This document shows positions 20,819 through 31,700 of a stretch of 64,000 nucleotides of DNA, in pieces; position 1 is the first letter of the stretch; each line of letters opens with the position of its first letter. Source of the stretch: Ottelia alismoides (Eukaryota; Streptophyta; Magnoliopsida; Alismatales; Hydrocharitaceae); the NCBI GenBank assembly GCA_037367405.1, contig JAZKJV010008872.1:124001-188000 (forward strand), written 5' to 3'. The notes below the pieces were generated by a model, which worked only from the letters and a program-made list of their open reading frames with translations, did not search any database and had not been told where the DNA came from. Made by a program: the position numbers and the translations under genes.

Positions 20819-21075
20819 TGGCCCCGCCGGAGTGACCGGATCGCCGGAGCGCAGCCGTCATAAAGCGGAGAAGGAGAGCTCGTCGCCAGCCGCTCCAACT
20901 GCCCAAGAACACCAGACGCACAGTTAGCCGCCACGTGGCACCGCGAGGACCGTTAGATCGCGCCTGAAGCGTTCTAATCTCGGCCGTGAATTTCGAAACG
21001 GTGGAATAATTGCATCATACACCCAGCTGAGTCTCCAGAATTGCATCCCGCCGCCTAAGTTTTCGATAATTACAT

Positions 21076-21099
21076 TTAGGTCCCTCCGCAGGGACCTAA
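21076..21099. repeat. 10-bp hairpin in E1/E2 LTRs
   Basis: TTAGGTCCCT, loop CCGC, AGGGACCTAA. E2 copies vary only in the loop (CCGT or CCGC). It may be a structural element in the RNA near the R/U5 part. Confidence 0.85.
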
Positions 21100-21714
21100 G
21101 TGTAAGAACTTGTTAGTTTTTCTTACAGAATAGTCCTTTTGGACCTTTTTGCGAACATTTTAATTAGTATTTTTTGACGCTTATGCCCCTGGGCTGTAGG
21201 GGTTGTATCTTGTCCATTTGACCTCGGATTCCGACGATTCTTGAGGGGTAATTACACAACTACCCCAGCTACATAGTATAAAGTTTTCGCGGCTTTTCGA
21301 CGAGTTTTTAACGTGATTTGATTTTCTCGAAAACCGCCTCGTTTTGATTTGTTTTCTTGTGCAGTTCGAGTACGCGGCTCGAACTTCGTTCACCTATATT
21401 ATATAGTATCACCTATATTCTATCCACCTACTATATAATAAATAAATCTTTTGTAAAATATCCCTTTTTGAAAATTAAATAAAAATTTGAAAAGAATAAA
21501 ATCAAAAAAAAATTACAAAAATAAAAACCACTAAAAAAGGCCTTCTGACTTAGAGAAGAATTAAAATAAAATCACGAGAAGAAAAATTAGGGAATATATT
21601 CTGCCTCCTTGAGTTCGACCCAGGAACACTTTCCTGGTAAAATAAATAGTGAACGATTTTCCGACAGAAAACCGTAAATTTGTTTGATAGGTTCAAAGAT
21701 CGAAACTTTACATT

Positions 21715-21769
21715 GTTTCGCGGCTTCTGCTACAACTGACAACCTTCTTCTTTTAAGAAGCCGCGAAAC
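21715..21769. repeat. 14-bp U5 hairpin next to PBS (E1 5' LTR)
   Basis: Left arm GTTTCGCGGCTTCT (21715-21728), right arm AGAAGCCGCGAAAC (21756-21769), loop 27 nt. It ends about 20 bases before the PBS. The arms covary in E2. Confidence 0.9.
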
Positions 21770-21790
21770 CGATTTTTAGCCTTATCAAAA

Positions 21791-21808
21791 TGGCGCCGCT
21801 GCCGGGGA
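21791..21808 (+). promoter_or_regulatory. E1 primer binding site (Asp tRNA)
   Basis: TGGCGCCGCTGCCGGGGA differs at one base from the usual plant Asp-tRNA site TGGCGCCGTTGCCGGGGA. It lies three bases after the LTR. Confidence 0.92.
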
Positions 21809-22970
21809 GGCGTTAGATTCCCTTGATTTTTCGTTTTTCGTGATTTTATTATTTTTCTTCTCTTTGTTTTTCGTACGGTTTTTCGTACGGCTTTTTCGTG
21901 TTTTGTTTTCCTTTCTTGTTTTCTTTACGGCTTTCTCGGCTTTCTCGATATTATTTTGTGCTAATCATCTTTGCAGGGCCTGCAGGATCAACCGGTTTCC
22001 TCGGAAGCCGAGTCAGTTGAAAGGGCAGAGGTCGGCTCCTTCTTCACGAGTCGACTGTAGAGGAGCAGAGATTTAGTATCCTTTTATTTGAGAGAGAAAG
22101 GGAGAGAGTTGTACTTAGCTTAATAAAATTTTCATTTTTTAGGGGCTTGATTCATCGGATACCGTGTATCTGGTGAATCAGGGCACCCACCGTGGCTTTT
22201 ATCGCTTATCGGTTTTCCGCGGTTTTCTAGATGCTTGCTTAGGTTTTTCGCTCTATCTGCTTGTGCCTCGTAGCTAGTTGTAGGACTTACAACCTAGGTG
22301 CTTGCTCTAGGGTTTTAACAAAAAGACAAAAATAGACGTTGTTTGAAAATCCATAAAAATTGCAAAATTAAAAATTGGGACTGCTAAAAATATCTGATCA
22401 AAAACCGTAAAATCGATTCAATTGATTTGGGGAGAGTAACCCCCGCACATTTCTCAGAGTGCGTGAGTTGAGAGCCGACACTTAAGGATAGAGACAAAAC
22501 CCCGTATTTCTTGCGGGATACTACTGGATCCATACACCTGATCGCTGTTCCTCAGTGGGTAAGCTCGGGTAGCCGGAAACGGTCCGGGTTTACTTAGCAG
22601 AGTGGGAGGTTTAGAGGACACTGCGCAAGGCTCCGTCCTCAAGTAACACGGGTAGCCGGAAACGGTCCGTACTTACTCCCATACTGGCTGAGTGCGAGTG
22701 GTCTCGCGTAAGGATTCGGGCCAGTGTCTTGAAGAAACTATCGGGCTCCTATTGGCTTGCTCAGCCCGCGTAACCGCAGCGATTGATAATCACAACCCTA
22801 AAACCGAAAAGATAAAAAGACCGAACTCTTACGGTCTTCATCAGGGTTGAGTTGGTGAAAACGGGGTTTGCTTTGTGTTTGTTTGCGGGGCGTGAGTTTT
22901 CCGCGGCTTTCGCATTCCTTCTTCTATTGAAACGTACACGTACTCTCCCAATCTTCTCTTGACATCGAAG
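21809..22970 (+). other. E1 5' leader with repeated tetraloop motif
   Basis: About 1.16 kb of untranslated leader. A strong 3' splice-site-like signal (long pyrimidine tract, GTGCTAATC, then TTTGCAG) ends at 21976. The motif GGGTAGCCGGAAACGGTCCG occurs twice (22567-22586 and 22650-22669), and each copy can form CCG-GAAA-CGG. It is a good candidate for a packaging or dimerisation region. Short frames (21840-22076; 22454-22642 on the minus strand) are not convincing genes. Confidence 0.75.
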
Positions 22971-23664
22971 ATGACGTCTCGACGGCTTTTCGGCTCAGAC
23001 TCTGTGAGCTTTCAACCGTCCACCGCCGAGCGTATGTCTTCACAGGCTCGGCATGACCCTCTTCCCGAGCTGGTCCCATCCGATATCGAGGCGAGTCAGA
23101 CCCAGACTCCCTCGCCTCTAGGCCAGATCATTGAGGCAGACCTTCGCCTCAATAAAGAATCCAAATCTCCTGAGTATTTCTCGATGAGTTCTTACGAGAG
23201 TTTCCATTTTCCAAACGATCAGATGGCTCGTGGGAAAGCACCGGCAGCAGATGAGAGGCCAGCAGCTGAGGATCATCCGGAGGGAAGAGCAGATCTGAAC
23301 GGAGATGTCACGACAGGTATTCTCGACACACTTCAACAGATGAATCTACAGATTCGAGAACAGTTTAGAATTCAGACCGAGCTGCAGGATGAATTAGCCG
23401 CAATCAGAGCAGGGGTCGGGAACCAGTTACCGCATGCGGTTCCCGCTACTTTACGGGACGAGTATGACCCGGGCGCTCGAACGCTCCATCATTGGATTCG
23501 GCTACCGCCGAATCAAGGGCCATACGAAATCCGACCGTCCTTCATCTCTTTGCTTCCCAAGTACTATGGGAATGCCGCAGAGGAGCCGTTCACATTTTTA
23601 CAGCAGTTTGAGATGATCTGCGGAACGACTTGCTATCCAGGAGTGACACAGGAAGCCGTGCGCC
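22971..23664 (+). pseudogene. E1 gag, 5' part (cut by E2 insertion)
   Basis: Athila Gag, the structural protein of the virus-like particle. Start: the ATG at 22971, MTSRRLFGSDSVSF. The first 160 residues are polar and low in complexity (APAADERPAAEDHPEG). A short coiled-coil-like segment follows (DTLQQMNLQIREQFRIQTEL), then the start of the Retrotrans_gag-type domain (HHWIRLPPNQGPYEIRPSFI, FTFLQQFEMICGT). The frame runs into the E2 LTR after EAVR; the apparent last residues LMNP come from the LTR. The rest of gag continues at 38313 after a deletion of about 420 bp. Confidence 0.92.
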
Positions 23665-24863
23665 TGATGAATCCATGATTCATTAATTTTTCTGTCGCAT
23701 TTTGTCTTAAAACCCTTAACAAATACATGTAAATACTCACTAATTCTCATACTTTAACAAAACTCCATTCATTTGTAAATATTCACTTTTAACCACTAAA
23801 TTCATGTAAATAAATAAAGAACCAGAAAAAGAAAGAAAAAGGCATGTGGAATATATGTATATATATGTAATATGACTTAAACTATAAATATAACTGTAAG
23901 ATATATTTATAGCCTAACCCCCGAGACCAAGTCAGCATGGATTGGTCGACAAACCAATAAGTAGGGGGAGATAAGGAAAGAAAACCAATAAAAATAATCT
24001 ATCTCATGTATATACATTCTTCACTATTTATAAATAAATACAAAACTTCAGAGAATTTTAATTATTTCATCTTAACTTATTCTTCACCAAATCTTTCTCC
24101 TAATTATTCATAAAAATGTAGATAAAAATATAAAAATAAGTTAAAAATATTACCCTGTAAATATGCCAAGAAATCCAGCTTACAAATTGTCAAAATCTCA
24201 ACTTCCGAACATCATAACTTCCTCATACGAACTCCAATTTCACTCTACTCACCTTTAAAGTTCATAAAATAATATTATCTAATTAATAAAGGTGATTTCA
24301 CTGAATTCGGAGTCCGTTTGCAAAAAGTCGGTTTTGGGACCAAAAGACAAAGGGGTTTCTGGGCTATTTATTTTATGTAACACACCTTATTTATTATTTT
24401 CTTAATTTTATAATTTTTAAATTATTTCATGATCCTCTAGTTTCACCATAAATTATTTCATAATTTTTGGAGACTATTTATTATTTTTATAAAATCAAAT
24501 ACACTAAAATATAGGTATATTTGACCTATAGAGACACTTCATCTATTTATTAAAATATGTAGATTAAGTCATAAAAATCCATAAAAATTCGTACAAGTCT
24601 TATTTAATGCCTTAATAATTAATAAAATATAAAATTAATTTTTACTTAATTATTTATTAAATTAAAAATTCAAAACCTATTTATTAATACATATTTATTA
24701 ATAAAATATTTATATTTGAAATAATATTTATTATTTATTAAAAGTAAATATACTATAATTTAGAAAATAAAATTATTTACATTTCTTGTATTTATACCTA
24801 TTTAAAATAACGTCATCTTCTATTTTATATTTAATTTATAGCTTATTTATACTTCTGGGCCAA

Positions 24864-24891
24864 CCAGGTGCTGACACGTGTCAGCACCTGG
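24864..24891. promoter_or_regulatory. 28-bp G-box palindrome (E2 5' LTR)
   Basis: Identical in sequence to 19863-19890, although the sequence just downstream differs between the two LTR types. The 7-bp hairpin CCTTCTT/AAGAAGG follows. Confidence 0.9.
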
Positions 24892-25064
24892 AGCCTTCTT
24901 CCTCAAGAAGGTCTGCCGACCTTCTGTTCCAACTGCCCGACTTCATGGATTTTTCCCGCGCGCTTCGCGAACCTTCCAACTCATCTAAGACCTCCATTCC
25001 CTACTCCTAACAACCCTCTAACTCGCCGTCCCTTCGATTCACCTTGGGGCCCAAGCAAACTTCC

Positions 25065-25072
25065 TATTTAAA
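25065..25072 (+). promoter_or_regulatory. TATA-like box of E2 5' LTR
   Basis: TATTTAAA in the context CTTCCTATTTAAAGCCCCCAAGG, aligned with the TATATAAG of E1. Confidence 0.6.
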
Positions 25073-25314
25073 GCCCCCAAGGTCGGCCATTAACAACCAT
25101 CTTCTTCCACCTTCAGCTACCAAGCTCCAGGTTGTTCGACTACCTAACTTTCTCCCTCGATTCCAACCTAACCCGGAGGTGACAGCTCCATTTGGAGGAC
25201 TCGCGAGGAGGAGGGATAGTCGGAGAAGAGATCCAAGGCGGAGCTTCGCCTTGAACCGCCACCACGCGCCGCGTACAGCTCCGGCAAGGTCAACCGTCGA
25301 GCAGCTTCTTCCAG

Positions 25315-25619
25315 GTCATACACCCGGATTTTCCATAGACCACTTCCTCCATTTTGCTATTTTCTTTCTCGAGCATCGTGCCACGATTAGCGTGGCTAAT
25401 CACGCATTTAGTTAGCCTAATTACCCTTCTTTAACGCCACATCAAAACTTTCTTTAGAATCGATTCACATTCATCTCAAATCATTCATCGAATCGTCGTC
25501 TTTTTCGCATCTGGACATTTGGCTGGAAATGTATGCATTTTCTTCACACTTTGAAGCTTAACTTCTTAATATCTCGGCTGATTCCATGAGAATCGAGCAC
25601 AGCATTTGATTAATTGCAG
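25315..25619 (+). other. Candidate 305-nt intron in E2 5' LTR
   Basis: Donor CCAG|GTCATACACC, acceptor TTGATTAATTGCAG|GTCC. The span has the same length as in E1, although the interior sequence has diverged. Inferred only. Confidence 0.35.
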
Positions 25620-26711
25620 GTCCAGGTCCATCGCTTGCCATTCATTTGGATCGGAAATATCCTCAACGTCATCAAAATCGTGCTCGAATTTGGAGCTCCA
25701 GAACAACTCTCAAGCACCAGTGCCGAGACCACCTCCTTCATCGGGCCACCGCCATCGCTCGGAGCACCGCCATCACCAACTCCACCGCGGGCGAGCTCGA
25801 GGGGTGGAGGAGCCACCCCTCTGGCCCCGCAGGCGAGCCCAAGACGTTGGAGGACGGCCGGGAAAAGTCGGAGAAGAGAGCCCGTCAGCCAGAGCTCCAA
25901 CAACCCCAAGAACGCCTCGACGCACAGTTTGCCGACACGTGTCAGAGCCAGAACCGTCCGATCGCGGCCGAAACGTTTTAATCGCAGCCGTTGAGTGCGA
26001 AACGGTGGAAATTTTGCTACATAAGCCCAGCCAAGTTCCAGAATTTCAACCCGCCTTCCAGACTTTTAATAATTACAATTAGGTCCCTCCGTAGGGACCT
26101 AAGTGTAAGAGTTTGTTATTTTTCTTGCAGAACAGTCCTTTTTGGACCTTTTTGAGAACAAATTTTAATTAGTTTTTTTTACGCTTATGCCCCTGGGCTG
26201 TAGGGGCTGTATCTTGTCCATTTGACCTCAGATTTTGACGATTCTTGAGGGGTAGTTACACAACTACCCCAGCTACATAGTATAAAGTTTTCGCGGCTTT
26301 TCGACAAGTTTTTAACGTGATTTGATTTTCTCGAAAACCGCCTCGTTTTGATTTGTTTTCTTGTGCAGTTCGAGTACGCGGCTCGAACCTCGTCCACCTA
26401 TACTATATAGTACCACCTATATTCTATTCACCTATTATATAATAAATAAATCTTTTGCAAAATATCCCTTTTTGAAAATTAAATAAAAATTTGAAAAGAA
26501 TAAAATCAAATAAAAATTACAAAAATAAAAAGCACTAAAAAGGCACTCTGACTTAGAGAAGAATTAAAATAAGATTACGAAGAAGAAAAATTAGGGAATA
26601 TATTCTGCCTCCTTGAGTTCGACCCAGGAACACTTGCCTGGTTAAATATTAGTGAAACGGTTTTCCGACATGAACCGTAAATTTGTTTGATAGGTTTAAG
26701 AATCAAAATTT

Positions 26712-26774
26712 GTTTCGCGGCTTTCTGCTACAACCGACACTTCATCCTCTTCTTTAAAGTGAAAGCCGCGAAAC
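26712..26774. repeat. 14-bp U5 hairpin next to PBS (E2 5' LTR)
   Basis: Left arm GTTTCGCGGCTTTC (26712-26725), right arm GAAAGCCGCGAAAC (26761-26774). Compared with E1, the two bases nearest the loop change on both arms and pairing is kept. Confidence 0.9.
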
Positions 26775-26798
26775 TCGATTTTTAAGCGTTTATCAAAA

Positions 26799-26816
26799 TG
26801 GCGCCGTTGCCGGGGA
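26799..26816 (+). promoter_or_regulatory. E2 primer binding site (Asp tRNA)
   Basis: TGGCGCCGTTGCCGGGGA, an exact match to the usual plant Asp-tRNA site, three bases after the LTR. Confidence 0.95.
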
Positions 26817-27980
26817 GGCGTTAGATTCCCTTGATTTTTCGTTTTTCGTGATTTTATTATTTTTCTTCTCTTTGTTTTTTGTACGGTTTTTCGTACGGCT
26901 TTTTCGTGTTTTGTTTTCCTTTCTTGTTTTCTTTACGGCTTTCTCGGCTTTCTCGATATTATTTTGTGCTAATCATCTTTGCAGGGCCTGCAGAATCAAC
27001 CGGTTTCCTCGGAAGCCGAGTCAGTTGAAAGGGCAGAGGTCGGCTCTTTCTTCACGAGTCGACTGCAGAGGGCAGAGAATTAGTATCCTTTTATTTGAGT
27101 GAGAAAGGGAGAGAGAGTTGTACTAGCTTAATAAAATTTTCATTTTTTTTAGGGGCTTGATTCATCGGATACCGTGTATCTGGTGAATCAGGGCACCCAC
27201 CGCGGCTTTTATCGCTTATCGGTTTTCCGCGGTTTTCTAGATGCTTGCTTAGGATTTTTCGCTCTATCTGCTTGTGCCTCGTAGCTAGTTTTAGGACTTG
27301 CAACCTAGGTGCTTGCTCTAGGGTTTTAACAAAAAGAAAAAAATAGACGTTGTTTGAAAATACATAAAAATTGCAAAATTAAAAATTGGGACTGCTAAAA
27401 ATATCTGATCAAAAACCGTAAAATCGATTCAATTGATTTGGGGAGAGTAACCCCCGCACATTTCTCAGAGTGCGCGAGTTGAGAGTCGACACTTAAGGAT
27501 AGAGACAAAACCCCGTATTTCTTGCGGGATACTACTAGATCCATACACCTGATCGTTGTTCCTCAGTGGGTAAGCTCGGGTAGCCGGAAACGGTCCGGGT
27601 TTACTTAGCAGAGTGGGAGGTTTAGAGGACACTGCGCAAGGCTCCGTCCTCAAGTAACACGGGTAGCCGGAAACAGTCCGTACTTACTCCCATACTGGCT
27701 GAGTGCGAGTGGTCTCGCGTAAGGATTCGGGCCAGTGTCTTGGAGAAACTATCGGGCTCCTATTGGCTTGCTCAACCCGCGTAACCGCAACGATTGCTAA
27801 AACAACCCTAAAACCGAAAAGATAAAAAGACCGAACTCTTACAGTCTTCATCAGGGTTGAGTTGGTGAAAACGGGGTTTGCTTTGTGTTTGTTTGTGGGG
27901 CGTGAGTTTTCCGCGTCTTTCGCATTCCTTCTTCTTTTGAATCGTACACGTGCTCTCCCAATCTTCTCTTGACATCGAAG
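26817..27980 (+). other. E2 5' leader
   Basis: Colinear with the E1 leader. The pyrimidine tract and TTTGCAG acceptor-like site end at 26984. The twin motif GGGTAGCCGGAAACGGTCCG occurs at 27578-27597 and, with one change (ACAG), at 27661-27680. No coding sequence is convincing. Confidence 0.75.
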
Positions 27981-29573
27981 ATGACGTCTCGACGGCTTTT
28001 CGGCTCAGACTCTGTGAGCTTTCAATCGTCCACCGTCGAGCGTATGTCTTCACAGGCTCGGGATGACCCTCTTCCCGAGCTGGTCCCATCCGATCTCGAG
28101 GCGAGTCAGACCCAGACTCCCTCGCCTCCTGGCCAGATCATTGAGGCAGACCTTCGCCTCAATACAGAATCCAAATCTCCTGAGTATTTCTCGATGAGTT
28201 CTTACGAGAGTTTTCATTTTCCAGACGATCAGATGGCTCGTGGGAAAGCACCGGCAGCAGATGAGAGGCCAGCAGCTGAGGATCATCCGGAGGGAAGAGC
28301 AGATCTGAACGGAGATGTCACGACAGGTATTCTCGACACACTTCAGCAGATGAATCTACAGATTCGAGAACAGTTTAGAGTTCAGACCGAGCTGCAGGCT
28401 GAATTAGCCGCAATCAGAGCAGGGGCCGGGAACCAATTACCGCCTGCGGTTCCCGCTACTTTACGGGACGAGTATGACCCGGGCGCTCGAACGCTCCATC
28501 ATTGGATTCGGCTACCGCCGAATCAAGGGCCATACGAACTCCGACCGTCCTTCATTTCTTTGATTCCCAAGTACTATGGGAATGCCGCAGAGGAGCCGTT
28601 CACGTTTTTACAGCAATTTGAGATGATCTGCGGAACGGCCTGCTATCCAGGAGTGACACAGGAAGCCGTGCGCTTAAAGGCTTTTCCTTTTGCCTTAGCC
28701 GATAAAGCCCTTTATTGGCTAAGCCATCTAGGGAGAGAAATCTCCACTTGGGACGACCTGAAGTCCACCTTCCTGCGCAAGTATTTCCCTCTAGGAAGGA
28801 CGAACATGATGAGGAGTCAGATCTCCAACTTCACGCAATTATCGAATGAATCATTCCATGAGGCATGGGATCGATTCAAGGACCTGACAGAGAGATGTCC
28901 TCATCATGAGATACCAATGAAGGTGCTAGTACAGAATTTTTTCGGAGGACTCCAGCCGGAAATTCAGGGGCTAGTTAGTGCCGCATGTGGCGGCAGTTAC
29001 TTAAACAAGGATGCCGAGTCAGTCTGGGCCATCTTCGAAGGGATGGCCGAGAACTCGAGAGTTGTAGACTCTACTCGGGCATATCAAAAAGCCCCGCAGC
29101 CACCACATCACCGAGAGCATCATAAGGTGGCAAATATAGCAGACTCTGAATCCAACACCGACATGAGCTTCATTGGTGAGAAATTATCATTGGTGGATGT
29201 GATTCACAAGCAGGTCCAAGACCTACAACCGCTGCGAGAGTTGGAGAAACTTTCATCTCTACCTCAGCAGCTGAGTGATCTTTCGAAGAAGGTCTCTGAT
29301 CTTCAACTTCAGTATCAGCAGAGTCAGACTTCTTCACAGCCAGCACGGAGGATCGCACCCGCTCCACCCACCCGTCAGATACAATATGTTCAGAGCGAGC
29401 CCGAGATTCTGCAGATTGATTGGCATGAGGATCAGTCTCATGCCAATGCTGGCCAGGTCATCAGCACTGCAGCGATGGAGGTGGAGCCGCAAGCCACTTT
29501 CGAGATCAATGGGATTTGGTATACTCCAGTTCAGCAGCCGAGTATACCGAATCATCAGCAGCAGCAGCCGTAA
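27981..29573 (+). pseudogene. E2 gag
   Basis: Athila Gag from ATG 27981 (MTSRRLFGSDS). The polar N-terminal third is followed by a short amphipathic helix segment and the Retrotrans_gag-type domain: FTFLQQFEMICGTACYPGVT, LADKALYWLSHLGREISTWD, FLRKYFPLGRTNMMRSQISN, FHEAWDRFKDLTERCPHHEI, VQNFFGGLQPEIQGLVSAAC. Then comes a Gln/Pro-rich C-terminus with a heptad-like stretch (LPQQLSDLSKKVSDLQLQYQ). I see no zinc knuckle. The TAA at 29571-29573 is a mutation: E1 has TAC there and continues. Just downstream (about 29660) an internal deletion joins gag directly to pol in the same frame. Confidence 0.93.
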
Positions 29574-30360
29574 GGTCATCCGCAGCATGGACGTCCGCAA
29601 TTCCAGCACCGCCAGAATTTCACGCCGCCGCAGTCTCATCCGAACGTCTACCATCAGATCCCGCTCCATGATGCCTTAGATCAATTTCCTACGCTTAAGA
29701 ATCAATTGAAAAACAGATGCACCACGCGTAGGAAAAAGAGATCCCGAACAGAAAAGCATGTTTTGACTAAGGCTACATCCTGTGCGATACAGAATAAGCT
29801 TCCAAAGAAGAAGAAAGACTCAGGTGCACATTATGTCAGATGCGAGATCGCAAAAGCCGAATTCGATCGCACTCTATTAGATAACGGTTCCTCGATCAAT
29901 CTTATACCTGCTTCCTTACTCGAGAAGCTCGAGTTAGGTCCTCTTTACAAATCCCGCGCGATCCTTCAGTTTGTTGATAGATCCGTAAAGAGACCTAAGG
30001 GTATACTTAGGAACGTTATCGTAACCGTGCAGGGTCTGCAATTCCCCGTAGATTTTACGGTTCTAGAAATGAATTGCCCTGCACAGTTGCACCTTGCCCC
30101 GATCATTCTCGGGAGGCCTTTCCTAGAGACCGCAAAGGCTCTTTTCGATTATGATACAGGGAAGGTATCTTTTCGCGCCGAGGGTGAAAAGGTACATATA
30201 GAGATGGCGAGAGAATCAAACACTTCCAGTGATGCATCTTCAAATTTTCTGAGTTCTTTAGCCTCCTGCGATTACATGGATGAGGTTCGCCTTGACGACC
30301 TCGAAAGATACCAGGTAGAGACCCAAGAATGTTTGACAGAGGACGGGTCTGAGACTTTAG
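29574..30360 (+). pseudogene. E2 gag tail fused to pol; aspartic protease
   Basis: The gag frame continues after the TAA: GHPQHGRPQFQHRQNFTPPQ. At about 29660 an 0.8-kb deletion relative to E1 joins it, in frame, to the pol segment HDALDQFPTLKNQLKNR. A basic stretch (TTRRKKRSRTEKHV) precedes the Athila-type retropepsin: FDRTLLDNGSSINLIPASLL with Asp at 29880, the RAILQFVDRSVKRPKGILRN strand, VDFTVLEMNCPAQL and APIILGRPFL. The triplet reads DNG rather than DSG or DTG. The protease would process Gag-Pol. Confidence 0.9.
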
Positions 30361-30860
30361 GAGGAAGCTCTTCCGATGGAACTTTATATTTTAGTCTGGA
30401 TGATGATGAGCAAAGGGATCAAACTTTTGAGGATATTAATGCAGATCTTTCAGATTCAGAGAGTAAACATAATTCCTCCATCTCAGATGAATCAGAATTT
30501 TATCTAGTTGACTTATTCTCTTCTGATCATTCTGAGGAGTCGAATGATGTCTCGAACATCTTCTGTAGTCCGACTTTAGAGCACATTGAGATGGTGAATA
30601 ATCAGAATGCAGACACATCACCTACCGACACAAATCCCCATACAGATATAGATGATGTTGCAGCAGATCCAGATACTACCTTGCCAAAACTCAAGACTTT
30701 GCCACCAAACATGAAATATGCTTTCCTTGCGGGTCCACATCAGCAGTTTCCGGTCATTATCAGTTCAACTTTGACCGATTATCAAGAATCTCGTCTGATG
30801 GAGATTCTAGAAAGAAACCGCAAGGCTATTGGGTGGACTGTATCCGATCTCCGCGGGATT
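30361..30860 (+). pseudogene. E2 pol: acidic linker between protease and RT
   Basis: About 170 residues rich in Asp, Glu and Ser (SSDGTLYFSLDDDEQRDQTF, SDSESKHNSSISDESEFYLV) between protease and RT, ending at NMKYAFLAGPHQQFPVIISS, the usual entry to Athila RT. A comparable acidic segment survives in E3 and E4, so it is a family trait. Its function is unknown to me; it is probably an unstructured spacer. Confidence 0.8.
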
Positions 30861-31700
30861 AATCCTGCTTTGTGTTCACATCATATCTATCTCGATATTG
30901 ACAGCAAACCCTCCAGAGAGTTTCAGCGTAGGCTGAATCCGGTTTTACGAGAAGTCGTCAAGAAAGAGATTATGAAATGGTGTGACGCAGGGTTCATTTA
31001 TCCTATCTCCAACTCCGAATGGGTTAGCCCATTACATGTTGTCCCGAAGAAGTCGGGAATTCAGATGGTGAAAAATGAGAGTGGAGAGGAGATTCCAAAG
31101 AGAGTAACCACGTCGTGGCGAGTATGTGTTGATTACAGGAAACTTAACACCGCGACGAAGAAGGACCACTTTCCTTTGCCTTTCATAGACCAGGTCATCG
31201 AACGGTTGGCAGGGAACGAGTACTTCTGTTTCCTTGACGGTTACTCCGGATACAACCAGGTATCAATTGCTCCTGAAGACCAGGAGAAAACCACCTTCAC
31301 TTGTCCGTTTGGCACGTATGCCTTTAGACGGATGCCCTTTGGATTGTGCAACGCTCCCGCAACTTTCCAGAGGTGCATGCTCGCTATTTTTGCGGATATG
31401 GTCGGTGATTTTCTAGAGGTTTTTATGGATGACTTTTCGGTCTATGGTGAGTCATTTGACGATTGTTTAGCGCACCTAGACCAGGTTTTGAAAAAGTGTT
31501 GTGAGGTAGATCTCGTTCTGTCATGGGAAAAGAGCCATTTTATGGTTACTCACGGGATCGTGTTGGGGCACGTCATCTCCCAGCGAGGCATGGAGGTTGA
31601 CCCTGCCAAGGTGGATGTCATTAAGAAACTCGAACCACCATCCAACATCAAACAGTTACGGTCATTTCTGGGGCACGTCGGCTTTTATCGACGGTTTATT
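30861..31700 (+). pseudogene. E2 reverse transcriptase domain
   Basis: The Athila RT is intact as a stretch. It shows REFQRRLNPVLREVVKKEI, the conserved SEWVSPLHVVPKKSGIQMV, WRVCVDYRKLNTATKKDHFP, CFLDGYSGYNQVSIAPEDQE, TFTCPFGTYAFRRMPFGLCN and the catalytic EVFMDDFSVYG near 31415-31447 (FMDD, the usual form in this group). SFLGHVGFYRRFIQDFSKIA ends the domain. No stop lies inside it. It synthesises cDNA in the particle. The polyprotein is prevented by the upstream TAA and the downstream TGA. Confidence 0.93.

Larger units (their letters stand above)
18662..21787 (+). repeat. E1 5' LTR
   Basis: TGATGAATCC...CTTATCA. The first 1.2 kb is very AT-rich; a GC-rich block (about 19860-20980) holds a 28-bp palindrome, the TATA box and several short frames; an AU-rich U5 with hairpins follows. 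Short frames at 19877-20068, 20154-20549 and 20610-20927 have relatives in the other LTRs but no known domain and read as LTR sequence. Confidence 0.95.
23665..26795 (+). repeat. E2 5' LTR
   Basis: 3,131 bp, TGATGAATCC...TTTATCA. It is close to the E1 LTR in the AT-rich first 1.2 kb and in the last 0.7 kb, but clearly more diverged in the GC-rich central block (about 24890-26040). It holds the same palindrome, hairpins and short frames. Confidence 0.95.

Noticed and set aside
19877..20927. Open frames of 63-131 codons in the GC-rich block of E1 LTRs, with relatives in E2 LTRs (25044-26082, 37086-38124) and 46963-48013
   Set aside because: They lie in LTR promoter/R sequence, overlap in several frames, start at unlikely codons and have no recognisable domain. 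Their recurrence is explained by LTR duplication.
23655..23678. Apparent natural end of E1 gag at LMNP
   Set aside because: The last codons belong to the E2 LTR (TGATGAATCCATGA); gag is interrupted, not terminated.
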